Below are positions 10,514-21,389 of a stretch of DNA of 64,000 nt, one piece after another. The first letter of the stretch is position 1, and every line of letters starts with the position of its first letter. The notes beneath the pieces are model-generated. The model saw only the letters and a program-made list of their open reading frames with translations, was not told where the DNA came from and did not search any database. The stretch is from Haematobia irritans. Lineage: Eukaryota; Arthropoda; Insecta; Diptera; Muscidae. The DNA lies in contig NC_134401.1 in assembly GCF_050003625.1 (NCBI RefSeq), positions 70,040,537-70,104,536 on the forward strand. The letters run 5' to 3'. A program made the position numbers and the translations under genes.

Positions 10514-10687
10514 TGTTAAGGTCACACGCGTTTACGTTTAAACAGTAAGAATTTATTTCAAAGAATAATGAAAAAAAGATTTTCCAAATTGAGTATGACA
10601 ATATTTAAAATGCAATGAATACATGATATAAAATTAAAATATTTGACAAAGTACAATATTGTAAAGTGAAATATGAATCCTACTACA
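10514..10687 (-). repeat. 5' LTR of the Mag-like element
   Basis: This 174-bp LTR (+ strand TGTTAAGG to TACTACA) is nearly the same as 5193-5349 apart from one 17-bp block and a few substitutions. Flanked outside by ATATG. On the minus strand it is followed by TATTGTGGCGACGAGGATAA, which would contain the primer binding site. Confidence 0.85.
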
Positions 10688-10787
10688 ATATGGTAAATAT
10701 AAAGCCGATAAAAATCAGTTGAATGTGGTACTAGCGTCTATGAAGGTAAGTGTATTTTTCTCGTTAATTTTTTTTTTCAATAACATA

Positions 10788-10930
10788 AATGTTTTGCTAT
10801 GAAAAGGAAAGAAGAGAAAATTAAAGAATTTTTGAAAAAAGAATTTTTGGTTTGCAATGGTTATAGACGACATTAAGAAATACTATTAGATTTAGCGTTT
10901 CTCTTCCTTTCGTTTTCATAGCAAAACATT
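10788..10930. repeat. Short foldback repeat (33-bp arms)
   Basis: AATGTTTTGCTATGAAAAGG (start of left arm, 10788-10819) faces CTTTCGTTTTCATAGCAAAACATT (end of right arm, 10898-10930) around a loop of about 80 bp. This could be a solo MITE, although no target duplication was identified. Confidence 0.55.
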
Positions 10931-11758
10931 TTTTGGCAATATGAGTGATTCCTGCTGTGAAAAATAATAAGAACCGTTATGTTTCTTTGTAAAAAACAAT
11001 AATGGCTCGGCTTCATTCTATGACCACGATAGTAAGCTACTATGAAAGTTTTAATGATTTCATTGATTTACATTTTTTGCAAACAGCTTTCAAAAATTTC
11101 TTTGCATACAAAATTTCTGTTAATTTCCGTTATGTTAAAGCTTTTGTAAATTTTAAATGTAAGTGTCAATACCACATATTTCAATAACATCGAGAGTTTG
11201 TTTTTAAGGAGATGCCACAAATTCTTGTTTTTTAAACCTTCCTCTTTTATTGGATCTCAGTTGGTTCTACACTGGACTGATTACCGCCGGGACGCTTTAC
11301 ATTTATGCTCATATACACAATAATTTACTGACAGTTTATCGAAGGAATTTGTATGGCAACAGTAGATTTAATATTAACTTTCATGAATATGGGGGTTATT
11401 CGGTATTTTGTTAAACTTTTTCACATACTAGAAATTATTACAATATTTTCACATACTTTCATATTTTTTTGTTATTCAAACATTTGCATATTTTTATTTC
11501 CAATTGTTTCCCTAGAAAAATGAAAAAGGGTTTTTATATTTTTTCAGCTCATTTTTGAGAAAAATTCAAATACTGGTTGAAAGTGCAACCTACAAACAAA
11601 TTAATGTATAATGTCTGAAATTTTTGTTTTTGTTTTTCAAGATTCATTTTCTTGTTGAGTGTTTTGTTTACGCGTTTTAGTGTGCAAGTGATTGCTATTA
11701 TACTCACGATGGAAAAATTTCCCTCACGTATACTAATGCACAATATTTACGTTTTACA
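10931..11758. other. Intergenic sequence, no gene seen
   Basis: The stretch is AT-rich. Small frames (11002-11187 on +, 11549-11743 on minus) show no domain or codon-bias signal. Nothing further is recognised. Confidence 0.45.
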
Positions 11759-12374
11759 TGTGGATTTATGATAAAACCCCATAAGTCTAAAAACTCAATT
11801 TTACAGGGGAGGTCTCAAAAACTTCTGCAGAAAATATCTGGAAAATGTTTAATATTTATATGATAGATCCTTTCGATAGCTTATTTTTAGAGAAAGTTAG
11901 GAACCACCGACTTATGTTGTTTTGTCATATGATATTTTATTTAAAACAAAAAAGAAACACATCTATTTAGGTGTTTTGTCGCATTGAATCCTGCTCATAT
12001 TCTGACTAAAAAAAACAAATCAAAATAAATATGCGTTTATTTTTATTTGTTTTTTTTCGACAAAACACTATGACTCGAAATATGTTATGTTGTTTTGTAA
12101 AAAAAAAAAATTTCAATTACATAAACCTTATGTGGACTTATTTTGTTTTGTCGAAAGTATCATACAAGTATTTCGATTTTATTTTACAGCATATGATGAT
12201 GTTGTTTTGCTAAAATTAAATTTAAAAATTCGAGACACCATTCTATATCTCCCGATCTAGGGCAGATATTGCATCTGTAAACACAGAAAGATGCGCCTTC
12301 AAAAACTACACACAACATAAAATTTTTGAGAAATTGTTCTATCTCGCCTTATGGGGTTCTGTCATAAGTCCACA
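11759..12374. mobile_element. MITE with 27-bp terminal inverted repeats
   Basis: TGTGGATTTATGATAAAACC... (11759-11785) faces ...CTGTCATAAGTCCACA (12348-12374), with 23 of 27 positions complementary. The interior is non-coding and rich in the motif TTGTTTTGTC in both orientations (near 11930, 11972, 12057, 12090, 12142, 12199). Reiterated subterminal motifs of this kind often act as transposase binding sites. No clear target duplication was found, so the superfamily is unassigned. Confidence 0.6.
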
Positions 12375-12429
12375 GATATTTTTCGATTAATTCAAGAATT
12401 TTTTTTTGACAAATTATTATTTTTTTTTT

Positions 12430-13015
12430 TTTTTTCAAATTTTAAAGATAATTTCGTTGTTTGAAGGAAAAAATTGGAGTTCAAAATTGCAAGAATGTGT
12501 TTTTGGCGCATTTGGGGTAAATGTACAAATTTTAATAAATTCTTAAGTATGTTGTTTGAAATACGGACATTTGTGAGTAACTGTTCCCCTTTTTTAGTCC
12601 ATTTAACCAACCTACGCAAAAAATTATTAATGTAATTCCCTTACTTTCACAAAACACAATAAGTTCTTGAGCTAAAATAGAGTTAAAGTGACTTTAGTTT
12701 CCTCGAGGGTTCACTTTTTTAGTGTACGTTTGGTTTTTTTAAATGGAAAATGTATAGTCAAATTAAAAACTTCAATTTGAATTTTCAGTGCCTTTTATTG
12801 GTTGTAAAAACCATCGATACACCGTATAACGATGTTATCATTTTGGGGTTGTCAAAGCGTTCGTTAAACAATCGAAAAAGCGTATAAAATATGGTTTTCA
12901 TGACGCTTTGAAAACGTTGTTAAGTACGATCGATACACCGTAGAATGATGTTATCATTTTGGGGTTGTAACAACGCTTTTACAAAGTTTTTCTGATGTTT
13001 TTTTTTGTGACTGGG
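12430..13015 (-). mobile_element. Truncated relative of the 633-2381 MITE, opposite orientation
   Basis: On the minus strand this starts with CCCAGTCAC (complement of 13007-13015) and carries the same CAACCCCAAAATGATAACATC subrepeats found at about 715-840, then a block matching about 1570-1720 (cccaaatgcaccaaaa... ccaattttttccttcaaacaa). The region between differs, and the other terminus is missing. The flank at 13016 is not TA, so this copy is old or damaged. Confidence 0.65.
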
Positions 13016-14029
13016 TGGTGACAATAGTTTTTTTATTAAAAATCATAACTGAGCTACGTTCATTATTTAGCTGAACTGTTGTATCAACTGAACATAGCTC
13101 GGTTTGTGTCTACGCTAAGATAAAGTTACCTTTAACATCACGGGCATTAATTTGCGTGCCTATTTTCGAGTAGTTTCAGAGTTTAATTGAACTTACCCCC
13201 AATCTACATTAACTTTAGAATGTAAGCGTATAATATAGGGTTATCTTCTCCTATGATCGCAGAGTGCGTCGTATTTTCTACAAGATGACCCGATTATTTA
13301 CTGAGTAAATAAAACAAACACTTACGGTTCTTCAGGGCAATAAATGCTGGTTTAAGTTTTATTATTTTTGGCCCGCTTTGGAAAACGTGGATTATTATTT
13401 TGAACTTGATATATTACTACAATAGACGTCGGTGTTTAAAAAGCGCTGGGCACACATTTATCGGACCCTTACGACTTTTACTCCGTTGTCAGAACAGTTA
13501 ATTTGTCTCTCTAGTTTAATTTTTCTATCTAGTAGGCTTTAACCCTATGCCACTAAGTCGCCATGGTTGAGATGATGGCGTGTACACTATACCCACGTAA
13601 AGGGGATGTGGTCACTTCAAATCGAGGGTTTTATCTGGGACTAACCAGACAAAAAGACATTTCTGGGACAACAGCTATCACATATGTTTGTGATAGCAGC
13701 TCGCGAATGGATCATGTTTACAGTTAGAGGCATTTTCTTATGGTACATTACACACATCAACTTTTTTTGCGAACGGTCCCATCGCCCACTTTCTCGCCCC
13801 TTCCGACCATGAGGGCCTCGTCCCCATGACGTAGGGACAGCGAACACACCATGATCCGGACCATGGCGGGGTGGAGGCAGAGGGATTTGACCAGCTACAG
13901 AGAAGGAGTCATCAGCCGGATATATTAAAACACAAGATCAAATATTAGGTTATTCAATAAAACTAATGTATTAGTTATCCAAATATGATGCTAAAATTCT
14001 AGACTTCATCATATCAATACTAAGGTTAG
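13016..14029. other. Intergenic sequence, no supported gene
   Basis: The 68-codon minus-strand frame at 13641-13847 is moderately basic, but I recognise no domain. A perfect 9-bp hairpin GCTATCACA/TGTGATAGC lies near 13674-13697. The segment about 13850-14029 may be 3' UTR of the adjoining Jockey-like LINE. Confidence 0.4.
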
Positions 14030-14035
14030 TGTCAA

Positions 14036-14464
14036 CTAGATGATAGGTTGAATTAGAAATAATGCACATCCTACGATAGGCTCCACAGAAGCATAATTCG
14101 AACGTTGAAAATCAATGTAAAGAAACTGGTAATTCCTAGATGCCCTAAAAGGAACATTTATCCTAATCCTAGATATCAATTCCGAGCATGGAATATCCGC
14201 ACTAACTAACCTATACATCATCATGGAGCTCAACATCGTCCGTCGGCTCCTAAGAGTAGGCAAATTAATCAGCCTCAATCTTGACGTATATGAAGGAAGA
14301 ACAAAATCACTGTTCCAATGAAGATGTCTCAAAGCGAACAACAAGAACTGCTTCTGAACCGATTCTATCCTATCAATGTAAACTTCATACTGAGGATCCC
14401 ACACGATAGAACCATACTCTAGAATGGGTCTAACAAGGACAGTAAAAAAGCCTCTTTGTAGCAT
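14036..14464 (-). pseudogene. Jockey-like ORF2 C-terminal region
   Basis: A 142-residue frame with the post-RT block VRPILEYGSIVWDPQ, characteristic of Jockey/CR1-type ORF2 proteins, followed by RIESVQKQFLLFALRHL. It overlaps the RT frame at 14430-14807 in another frame, marking a frameshift near 14.45 kb. Confidence 0.75.
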
Positions 14465-14807
14465 AAGGGTCCGAAAACTCCTTCGCCCAACGCTTTATGA
14501 ATCCTAGAACCCCATACGCCTTACTCACCATCGAATCAATATGACCATTAAAATTAAGCCTACGATCCATAACAATGCCAAGATCAACAAAAGAATCAAC
14601 CTCTTCCAATAACGAGCCCCGTATACTATACCGAACATCAATAGGCCTAGAACTAAAGAATCGCATAAACGTGCATTTCCTCAGGTTCAAATCCGTCAGA
14701 TTTACCCTACACCAATCATCAAAGCTATCCAAATCACCTTGTAATAAATGCACCTGACCAGAATTATCAAACGAGGAGAATAACTTAATGTCATCAGCAT
14801 ACATCAA
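14430..14807 (-). pseudogene. Jockey-like RT, YADD box
   Basis: The 125-residue frame begins MMYADDIKLFSSF, which is the catalytic YADD motif, and continues with the motif D/E helix (LQGDLDSFDDWCRVNLT) and the block DSFVDLGIVMDRRLNF. The residues upstream lie in a different frame. Confidence 0.8.
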
Positions 14808-14925
14808 AATCCTGAGGTAAATCGTTTATAAATAACAAAAATAAGACAGGCCCAAATGACTACCCTGAGGCACACCTGATGGGACATCAAAGCACCTTGA
14901 ATAGGAATAACCAAAAGTACAGCAA

Positions 14926-15387
14926 TCAAGATACGACGAAATCCAAGCTAAAAGTGTAGTGGCTAATCCTATCCAGCTTATATAACAAGAGCTTATGATT
15001 CACCCGGTCAAAAGCCTTACTAAAATCCGTAGAAATAACATGAGTCTGATTTCCAACAACAAACTGATTAATAACATGAGAAGTAAATTCCACCAAGTTC
15101 GTAGTAGTCGAAAGGCCCTTACGAAAACCGTGTTGGCAAGGATCCAGTATCGGAGAAATGCCATACGACAAAACATCAGTCACCATCTTTTCAAAAGCCT
15201 TGGGAATAGCACTCAATTTTGCTATCCCCCTATAATTACCCACATGAAAGGGGCTCCCCGACTTATGAAGTGGTACGACAAAAGAGCTCCTCCATCTTAG
15301 AGGGAAATAACCGAACCTCAATGAACTATTAAATAACATCGACAATGGAGCAGAGAGACATTCGGAGCAGAGAGACATTCGGAGCAA
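14926..15387 (-). pseudogene. Jockey-like RT, fingers and palm motif A
   Basis: A 153-residue frame: FPLRWRSSFVVPLHKSGSP and VGNYRGIAKLSAIPKAFEK are the RT 1-2 blocks, CQHGFRKGLSTTTNL is RT block 3, and ISTDFSKAFDRVNH is motif A with the first catalytic Asp. The sequence diverges after YKLDRISHY, at a frameshift before YADD. Confidence 0.8.
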
Positions 15388-15665
15388 AACCTCAGAATTA
15401 TTCCAGGAATCCCATCTGGACCACCACTGGTGGACGCCTCAACCCCACGCAAATACCCAGACACAGACAGACTATCAAATAATGGAATTGCCACCCTATC
15501 AAGCGACCTTATAGAATAGGGATATGAACCATCAGCATCATAAGCACCCTTTCTATAAACAGATTCAAAATAGCCCGCGAAACAGTCCGCAATGGACTGG
15601 TCCCCATAAAAGTCAACACCATCTCTCCGGATTTTCGACGGCCTAGTCGAAGACTTACGTTTCAT
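15318..15665 (-). pseudogene. Jockey-like ORF2, linker before RT
   Basis: A 115-residue frame containing the region between endonuclease and RT (IADCFAGYFESVY, then GVEASTSGGPDGIPGIILR, the conserved GPDGIP block). It overlaps the next frame, and the boundary near 15340-15375 has a short tandem duplication (ATTCGGAGCAGAGAGAC repeated), which probably caused the frameshift. Confidence 0.7.
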
Positions 15666-15964
15666 CCTAACAAAATCATAAAAAGGCCTCGGGTTACAAT
15701 GAATGTCATCTTATTGATGTTTAAATTAAAGGAGTGAATGCAAAATTCTTTCCACAATGACGTTTTAGAATCTACGGTGTTGTTTCCGCCTGCATTAATA
15801 ATCCTAGAAATTAAAATACGTAATTTAATCGCGACTTTGGTAAATCCAAGTAGAAGGTCTTTGAAATCACAAGCATTACTGAGAGGACAAATTAAATCTT
15901 TAATTTTACGGCAGAAACTGGGATGATAACCATTGCATATTAAAACATGTAATGATATACACAA

Positions 15965-16287
15965 TCGTGGTTGTGTTATATCTGAAGAGGAGGGGGTGTG
16001 TGTAAAACCACAAATAACTTGGAAGGAATTGTTTATTTATTCATGGAGTCCTTAGATAAAAAAACTATCTCATCTACATTATTAGCGGAAAAGGATGGAA
16101 TTTAGGAAATATATAGAGTGAAACCACCATATTGTTAAAATATATGAACTTTCTGTTATAAAGGAAAAACAATATTCGAATAAAAAATATACTTATTAAT
16201 GTCCAATAAACATAATACGTATTGTGTTATAACATTTTTATTTCTCGAATTTGAGGACTCCCGGATATGGCAGTCTTCACTTGATAC
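15965..16287. other. Intergenic flank of the 12.3 kb element
   Basis: No gene is seen. The sequence ends in ACTT (16288-16291), which is duplicated at 28634-28637 on the other side of the large LTR element, so this is the insertion target. Confidence 0.5.
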
Positions 16288-16649
16288 ACTTTGTAATGTT
16301 ATCTCTTAATATAATAGAACAGGAGCGTACCTTCGAGGCTTCTTTGCGCACCTATTTAGTGAAAGTCGAATGGGGAAAACGGAATCTGTCAGGAAGGGGT
16401 TCAGCATAGACAGGTGGCAACACTTTCGAAACGCGCTTTCGCGAATGTCATGCTCTCCCGCTTAAGTTTTTTCATTCATTACTTGACGCTGTGAACATCA
16501 AATCGAGCTAAACGCACGATTAGTAAAACACCGGTAGCTTTAAACCCACGCGCATTCATTTTCATAGTCTGCCGTCAGGATTGTTAATATATTTAACAAT
16601 TATTGGAATAAATTTTTGTGATAGGCGATTTCTAAAGAAGTAATTCAAG

Positions 16650-16736
16650 GTAAGTTTTTCTTACGCCAGCAAGAATAGCGTAGAGGAGGGTAGAGAAACG
16701 AAGTTCTAAATTGCTTCGGTATTTTTCATTTTTTAG
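16650..16736 (+). promoter_or_regulatory. Intron-like splice signal pair inside the LTR
   Basis: AAG|GTAAGT (donor GT at 16650) is followed 87 nt later by a pyrimidine-rich acceptor (ttttcattttttag, ending 16736). The size fits short fly introns. Whether it is used depends on a transcript starting upstream of it, and a start at the 18891 TATA box would not cover it in the 5' LTR. The pair recurs at 26203-26289. Confidence 0.4.
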
Positions 16737-18890
16737 GTACTGTGTTGGTGTGTGTATTCATCTAGTGGAGGACTTCAACAGGCACTCTGGTATACTTTGG
16801 AGTAACAGTTACATCAAAAAGGGGCACAGTCCATACACGACAATGACGGACCTTGTTTGTTTGATCCATGAAGACATTCCCCACTTTTGAATCTACTCCA
16901 CTAGGCCATTAGCGACACCAGACCATTTTTGCGCCACCCCACTAATACCAACACCAACACAGTTTACATAGCCGTTTGCGAATTTCTACTTGGGATACTT
17001 GACACCACCACGCTTTACAATACTCGTTTGTTTTTGGCAAATTTTACAAGCGTACATACACAAAATAATCGTTTGGAAGAAGAGACGTCAATTCCTCATA
17101 AGGGTAAAAGAAATTGCATTACGGTGAGTCCAAAATTGAGCCGAGGAAAGGCTGACTAACATTTGAAGCCGTTTCCAAGTGCCACATCCAATGTGATCAT
17201 TCCACGTGGGTGTGTGCACCAACATTTATAACGGTACCTGACAAAACTAAAAGAAAAACCAAAATCACCCCCACCTCCTAATGATTGCTGCTCACCAATA
17301 CCAACACTTCCAATCACCTTTACCGTAGTGTTAGAACACCCCACCTCCCAGACTATAAATTTATATGTATGAGTATATTCTAGCCATTTCTGTACGGGCA
17401 TAAATAGATCGAGTTTTCAATACGTTAACTGCGAATTCACACAGAGTAATACATACTCGATTATTATATACACGGGTATTATTACATAAACGATTATTTT
17501 ACTGTCGCGCTCTCTCGTGTTTGCCATGTTGCTGTGCACAAAAAAAATAATATATTCGGCCATACGTTTAACGTTGTATAGTTAAGAGAGTCTGAGAAAA
17601 TATAATTTATAATTGGGCGACTGGACAGTAAGAGAACAATTTTGTGTCTGCATTTTATACAGTTCTCTCTCTTAACTACAAACGTCTCTTAACGCAACAA
17701 AGAAAAGTGCTCAAAAGAAAGTCTTAAGTGAACAAAAATATCGATGTTATCGAGACGACAGCAAAATAATCGAAAGCTATTTATTTAACTGCTCCTCTTT
17801 TCACTTTTATTTCATTATTATTTCAAAATAAAAAAAAAAATATATTTCTGTGCATAAGTGAGAAACGGGATCACTTTTGGTAATCGAATTTCTTTATGCC
17901 CAAATATTTTATAATCATATTTTATATTTCTATATATAACATACATGCTTTCTTGATGAATGTATACTATTATTGATTTACTATTATTCTATTTTGGATT
18001 TATACAAGTTTTCTAATGGATTATACATTTTTAATGACATTTTTACCGCGTTCCCATAAGTATCTCATTGAATCATAAGGGTGTTAAGACGATCCGAATT
18101 TATATTCTTAACTTTATTTTCGTATAACTACCGTACGGGCCCTATGGCAATTGAATCAACATAAAAAGCATTAATTTAAGACGTGCTTTGGGCAAAGTTA
18201 AACTTGGGTAAATTTTCATAATTATCGTTATCGTCACAATGTGGACCCCGCATATTAGGAATCGAGCTCGAACCTAGTCAGGGAATGTTGTCCTTCCTTT
18301 GCTTATAGTTTTTATTTGGGTTAATTAAATAAAACCAAATATTTTGCCCGTTGCACAATAACATTCTATTTCATTTTCTTTGATCATTACTATATTTAAG
18401 TATTATAATTAGTAATAAGATTTTCTTTGGATTGGGGTTACAAATAAAACGATGTACATTTTGAAATTGAAATTCGTGTGAAAGACTTTAATATGAATCC
18501 GTGTTAAATTTTCTGAGGTAAGGTAGGAGGGTTATCGCCACTACATTTCAGGGGGCTGTCATAGATTCTATTGGACAGTCCAAAGGGGATCATGGTAGAC
18601 ATGATCCATGGGTGGGCACAATGGGAATCAACAACATCTCGATTCCCCCGCAAAATATTCCATCAATATTTCCAACGAAGAACAACGAATAGTTCCAGGT
18701 GGTACTATCAATTTTCTTTTAGTGTTGTTTTATATCGGCTTGGTAACCAAAGAACCTACGCAGACTGAGCTTAAGTCGGAAGACAAAATCAAAGTACCAC
18801 CGCCCGGTACCAACGTTGATATAACATGTGCGCGATAATCCTCTTCACATTTTGTGCCTATATGGGATTGGAATTATTTGCTGCTTTTCT

Positions 18891-18900
18891 TATAAAAAGG
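18891..18900 (+). promoter_or_regulatory. Candidate TATA box of the LTR
   Basis: TATAAAAAGG lies about 190 bp before the LTR end. This is a plausible place for the U3/R boundary, since transcription would then start about 30 bp downstream and cover the primer site and gag. No transcript data are available. Confidence 0.45.
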
Positions 18901-19084
18901 AGTAAACAAACAAGTGTCCACTCTCGTTGGACAATATTGCCAGATGGTATGTGACACCTTATCCAACAGCCGAAGTGTGGAGATAGCAGGAAATCAGTTA
19001 AAAGAAAGGCCTATGCAATCGCAGTTGGCATAACTCCACGCACATAAAAAATGGGATTATAAACCAACAACAACATTACAAGAA

Positions 19085-19102
19085 TGGCGCCCAACGTGGG
19101 GC
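19085..19102 (+). promoter_or_regulatory. Primer binding site for tRNA-Lys
   Basis: The 18 bases TGGCGCCCAACGTGGGGC begin 4 bp after the 5' LTR. They are the exact complement of the 3' end, including CCA, of the insect tRNA-Lys sequence as I recall it from Drosophila. This fixes the orientation and the LTR boundary. Confidence 0.85.
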
Positions 19103-20012
19103 CCGAAAGGATAATTTTCGTATAGTCATAAGGATTTAACGATTTATGGTTGACCTTATTTGCTACGATCAATATTTTGAATGTTCAGATTTTTTTTTTA
19201 TTCAGGTTCAAAATGTTGGAGTATGGTCCGATTTTGTTGTTATCATGACAAAAATCGCGCTACACCAACATCGACGATTCTTTTAGTTTTCCTATACGGC
19301 GAGGATATTGTTTAGTCCTATGTGAGTTTTAAATGAATTTTCATAGTAGCAACAATTTCTTCAAAGTTTTTTTATTTGCGTACTAGGAGTTTTTGAAGTT
19401 TGAAAATTAGATGGAAATATTTTTTTTGTAGTGGCTTGATACATATCCCAATCCTACCCAAAACCTCAATGGTATGTATGTTTCATAAATTTTTATTTCT
19501 TTTCATCATTTTCCATAATTTTTCATTATTTTTGGTTTATTTTGTTTTGTTTACCTTTTTATTTGCTAATATTATGGGGACATGGTAATCTTTTGAAAAT
19601 AGACTAACTTCTTACAACTTGAATTTCGATCTCGATTATTTAGGGTAGATTGATTACGGGAATCACTAGTGGTTTACGGTCAGAGTTATCGTGAATCCTT
19701 ACAATATTATATATAAAGTATTTATGACATCATTAATCATTAGTATTTTTTTCCTATTTCGGATTTTGTATGATCCTACATTTCTACGTTGCGTTCGACG
19801 AATCAACACTTTTCGATATAGCACATACTAAATACCGACACAATTCCTTATTACAATTATTTCGCAGAACTGTTCGGATTATAAGAAAACCCTTGTCTTT
19901 TAATGCACAGATTTTTTTAATTTTTTGGTTCTTTATTGACACCTCTACGTTCTTAAAGAATTCTTCAGTTTTTTTTAATTCCTCGTGCTTTTCGAGTGAA
20001 GTAATTTTCGAA
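19103..20012 (+). other. 5' leader of the 12.3 kb element
   Basis: About 900 bp between the primer site and the probable gag start. The gag frame remains open upstream to 19770, but the extra 81 residues are hydrophobic and T-rich-encoded, unlike Gag, so I take the ATG at 20013 as the start. The leader presumably holds packaging signals, though none can be identified by eye. Confidence 0.5.
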
Positions 20013-21389
20013 ATGTTTCCACCGAGATTTGTGGGTCCACTCAACCCACAAAAAACGAATACTAGGGGGAATAATGAGGATCGTCCTCGTAATGATACTT
20101 ACGCCACAAACGTGGGAGATGGAAATGGTGGTGCAGATCGGACATTAGGTGTCGATGACACGGTTCAAGAGACCCAGCACGAAAGCTCGGGTCAGAGCAG
20201 TGTGACACAGCCCCAGTACAGCCCATTGACAAATATCGCAGCCAATAATAGTCAAGGGGATAATATGAATAGTACCGAATTGTTTAGAGAGGTTAGAGAC
20301 ACAGGCGAAGAATCAACGGCTTCTATTTTGCAAATAATTCGGAATGAAATGAGAGAGGCAGTTGCGGTGGCTGTGAGATCGGCTCTTTCGGCTTCACCTG
20401 CTCCGTCAAATCAGGCTTCCAACCCTTCACCTGATGTCAATTGGCCTCATGAGTTTCCTCCTGAAAACGGAGTGAAGCGTCGTCAACCTAATAATGGATC
20501 ATGTGGACAACCGAATTCACGAAAGAATTCAAATATCCAAATTAGTCGTCCGAAATATCATGACATTAGTAAGTGGGGCATCAAATTTGATGGCACTTCT
20601 AGGACTCCCGTCATTGAAGACTTCATTTTTCGGGTGGACAGGCTTCAGGAGAGCTATGGCTGTTCGGATGAGGAATTGCTGGCAGGTTTCCACCATCTTC
20701 TTGAGGGACGTGCGAACCAGTGGTACTGGGACCGCATTCAGCGGCACCCAGATCTAACATTTCCCAATTTGAGAATTGACATTGTTCGGGAATTTGAACA
20801 ATTTCATTCCAATGCTGACGTATTAAGACAAATGATAGATCGAAGACAAGGAAGAGACGAAAGGGCTACCCAATACATTGACGCTATGAACAGTCTCAGG
20901 ATGCAACTACGTGAACCTTTGAAGGAACATGAGATGGTAGACATTATAAAAGCAGGCTTGAAACCACGAATTGCCCATATGATATTTGGGACACAATTGT
21001 ATTCTGTAGAGCATTTACGTGCGGAGTGCCGTAGGGCTGAAAGTTTTTTGGAGAGAGAATTCCAACAAAGATCTCGACCCGGTGTGCCAGTTCGTTCTGT
21101 AAACGAATTATATAATTCAGATATTGACGAGCTTACCGAATGTGTGGAAGAACTTCGATTTCGAAATAATTTTCAGAAGAAACCCGATAAGACAAACATC
21201 AAATGTTGGAACTGTGGGACTATCGGCCATACATTTAAACAATGCTCGGCGGAACAGAGAGGATATTTTTGTTTTCGTTGTGGTCAATCGGGTGTGACCA
21301 CCCCACAATGTAATAATTGTAGGGTGGGAAACCGCAGAGCGAACGTGAATGTATGTGGGGACTCACGTTCGACTCAGACCACAGAGTAG
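20013..21389 (+). CDS. gag: Gag polyprotein of the young Ty3/gypsy element
   Basis: From the ATG at 20013 the product has 458 residues. The first 180 or so are polar and probably disordered. The capsid-like part starts around KYHDISKWGIKFDGTSRTP and runs through LLEGRANQWYWDRI to ESFLEREFQQ. The nucleocapsid has a canonical knuckle CWNCGTIGHTFKQC (residues 398-411) and a second one, CFRCGQSGVTTPQC (420-433), in which the expected His is Val. An in-frame -1 slippery site lies near its end, so most ribosomes should stop at 21389 and make Gag, and a minority should continue into Pol. Gag would package the RNA in cytoplasmic virus-like particles. Confidence 0.9.
   Translation: MFPPRFVGPLNPQKTNTRGNNEDRPRNDTYATNVGDGNGGADRTLGVDDTVQETQHESSGQSSVTQPQYSPLTNIAANNSQGDNMNSTELFREVRDTGEESTASILQIIRNEMREAVAVAVRSALSASPAPSNQASNPSPDVNWPHEFPPENGVKRRQPNNGSCGQPNSRKNSNIQISRPKYHDISKWGIKFDGTSRTPVIEDFIFRVDRLQESYGCSDEELLAGFHHLLEGRANQWYWDRIQRHPDLTFPNLRIDIVREFEQFHSNADVLRQMIDRRQGRDERATQYIDAMNSLRMQLREPLKEHEMVDIIKAGLKPRIAHMIFGTQLYSVEHLRAECRRAESFLEREFQQRSRPGVPVRSVNELYNSDIDELTECVEELRFRNNFQKKPDKTNIKCWNCGTIGHTFKQCSAEQRGYFCFRCGQSGVTTPQCNNCRVGNRRANVNVCGDSRSTQTTE
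21326..21371 (+). promoter_or_regulatory. -1 ribosomal frameshift signal (slippery site plus hairpin)
   Basis: The heptamer GGGAAAC (21326-21332) is in register with the gag frame as G GGA AAC, the X XXY YYZ form. A 7-nt spacer separates it from a perfect 9-bp hairpin, CGAACGTGA (21340-21348) and TCACGTTCG (21363-21371), with a 14-nt loop. The pol frame has a stop (TAG at 21320-21322) immediately upstream of the heptamer and none downstream until 24733. The arrangement sets the Gag to Gag-Pol ratio. Confidence 0.85.

Larger units (their letters stand above)
5193..10687 (-). mobile_element. Mag-like Ty3/gypsy LTR retrotransposon (decayed)
   Basis: Two short direct LTRs bound the element, and a perfect 5-bp duplication ATATG flanks it (5188-5192, 10688-10692). 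In minus-strand order the interior encodes Gag, two CCHC knuckles, aspartic protease, RT, RNase H and integrase. Short LTRs (157-174 bp) and the domain sequence match the Mag lineage. A purine-rich tract (AAAGAAAGAGAGA on the minus strand, about 5352-5366) precedes the 3' LTR, and GGCGACGAGGAT follows the 5' LTR at the primer-site position. Frameshifts and stops break pol in several places, and a mariner relic sits in the integrase C-terminal region, so the copy is dead. Confidence 0.85.
14030..15964 (-). mobile_element. Jockey-like LINE remnant (RT portion of ORF2)
   Basis: Four overlapping minus-strand frames together cover most of a Jockey-type reverse transcriptase in order from 15.66 to 14.04 kb. 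The endonuclease is absent or unrecognisable upstream, so the copy is 5'-truncated and has several frameshifts. No RNase H domain follows RT, in agreement with Jockey rather than the LOA-like LINE elsewhere in the window. No poly(A) or target duplication was located. Confidence 0.75.
16292..19080 (+). repeat. 5' LTR, 2,789 bp
   Basis: TG at 16292 and CA at 19079-19080 form the termini. Within it are a TATA-like box TATAAAAAGG (18891-18900), an inverted repeat GTTAAGAGAG/CTCTCTTAAC (about 17581-17680), an intron-like pair of splice signals at 16650-16736, and small open frames (16929-17159, 18571-18768) without recognisable domains. The same features recur 9,553 bp downstream. Confidence 0.9.

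Noticed and set aside
13641..13847. 68-codon minus-strand frame of slightly higher GC
   Set aside because: No recognisable domain, no splice context, and it is next to the Jockey-like LINE. It may be LINE 3' UTR.
16929..17159. 76-codon frame in the LTR, repeated in the other LTR (26482-26712)
   Set aside because: It is duplicated only because the LTRs are copies. It has no recognisable domain, and part of the region has Thr/Asn-rich simple sequence.
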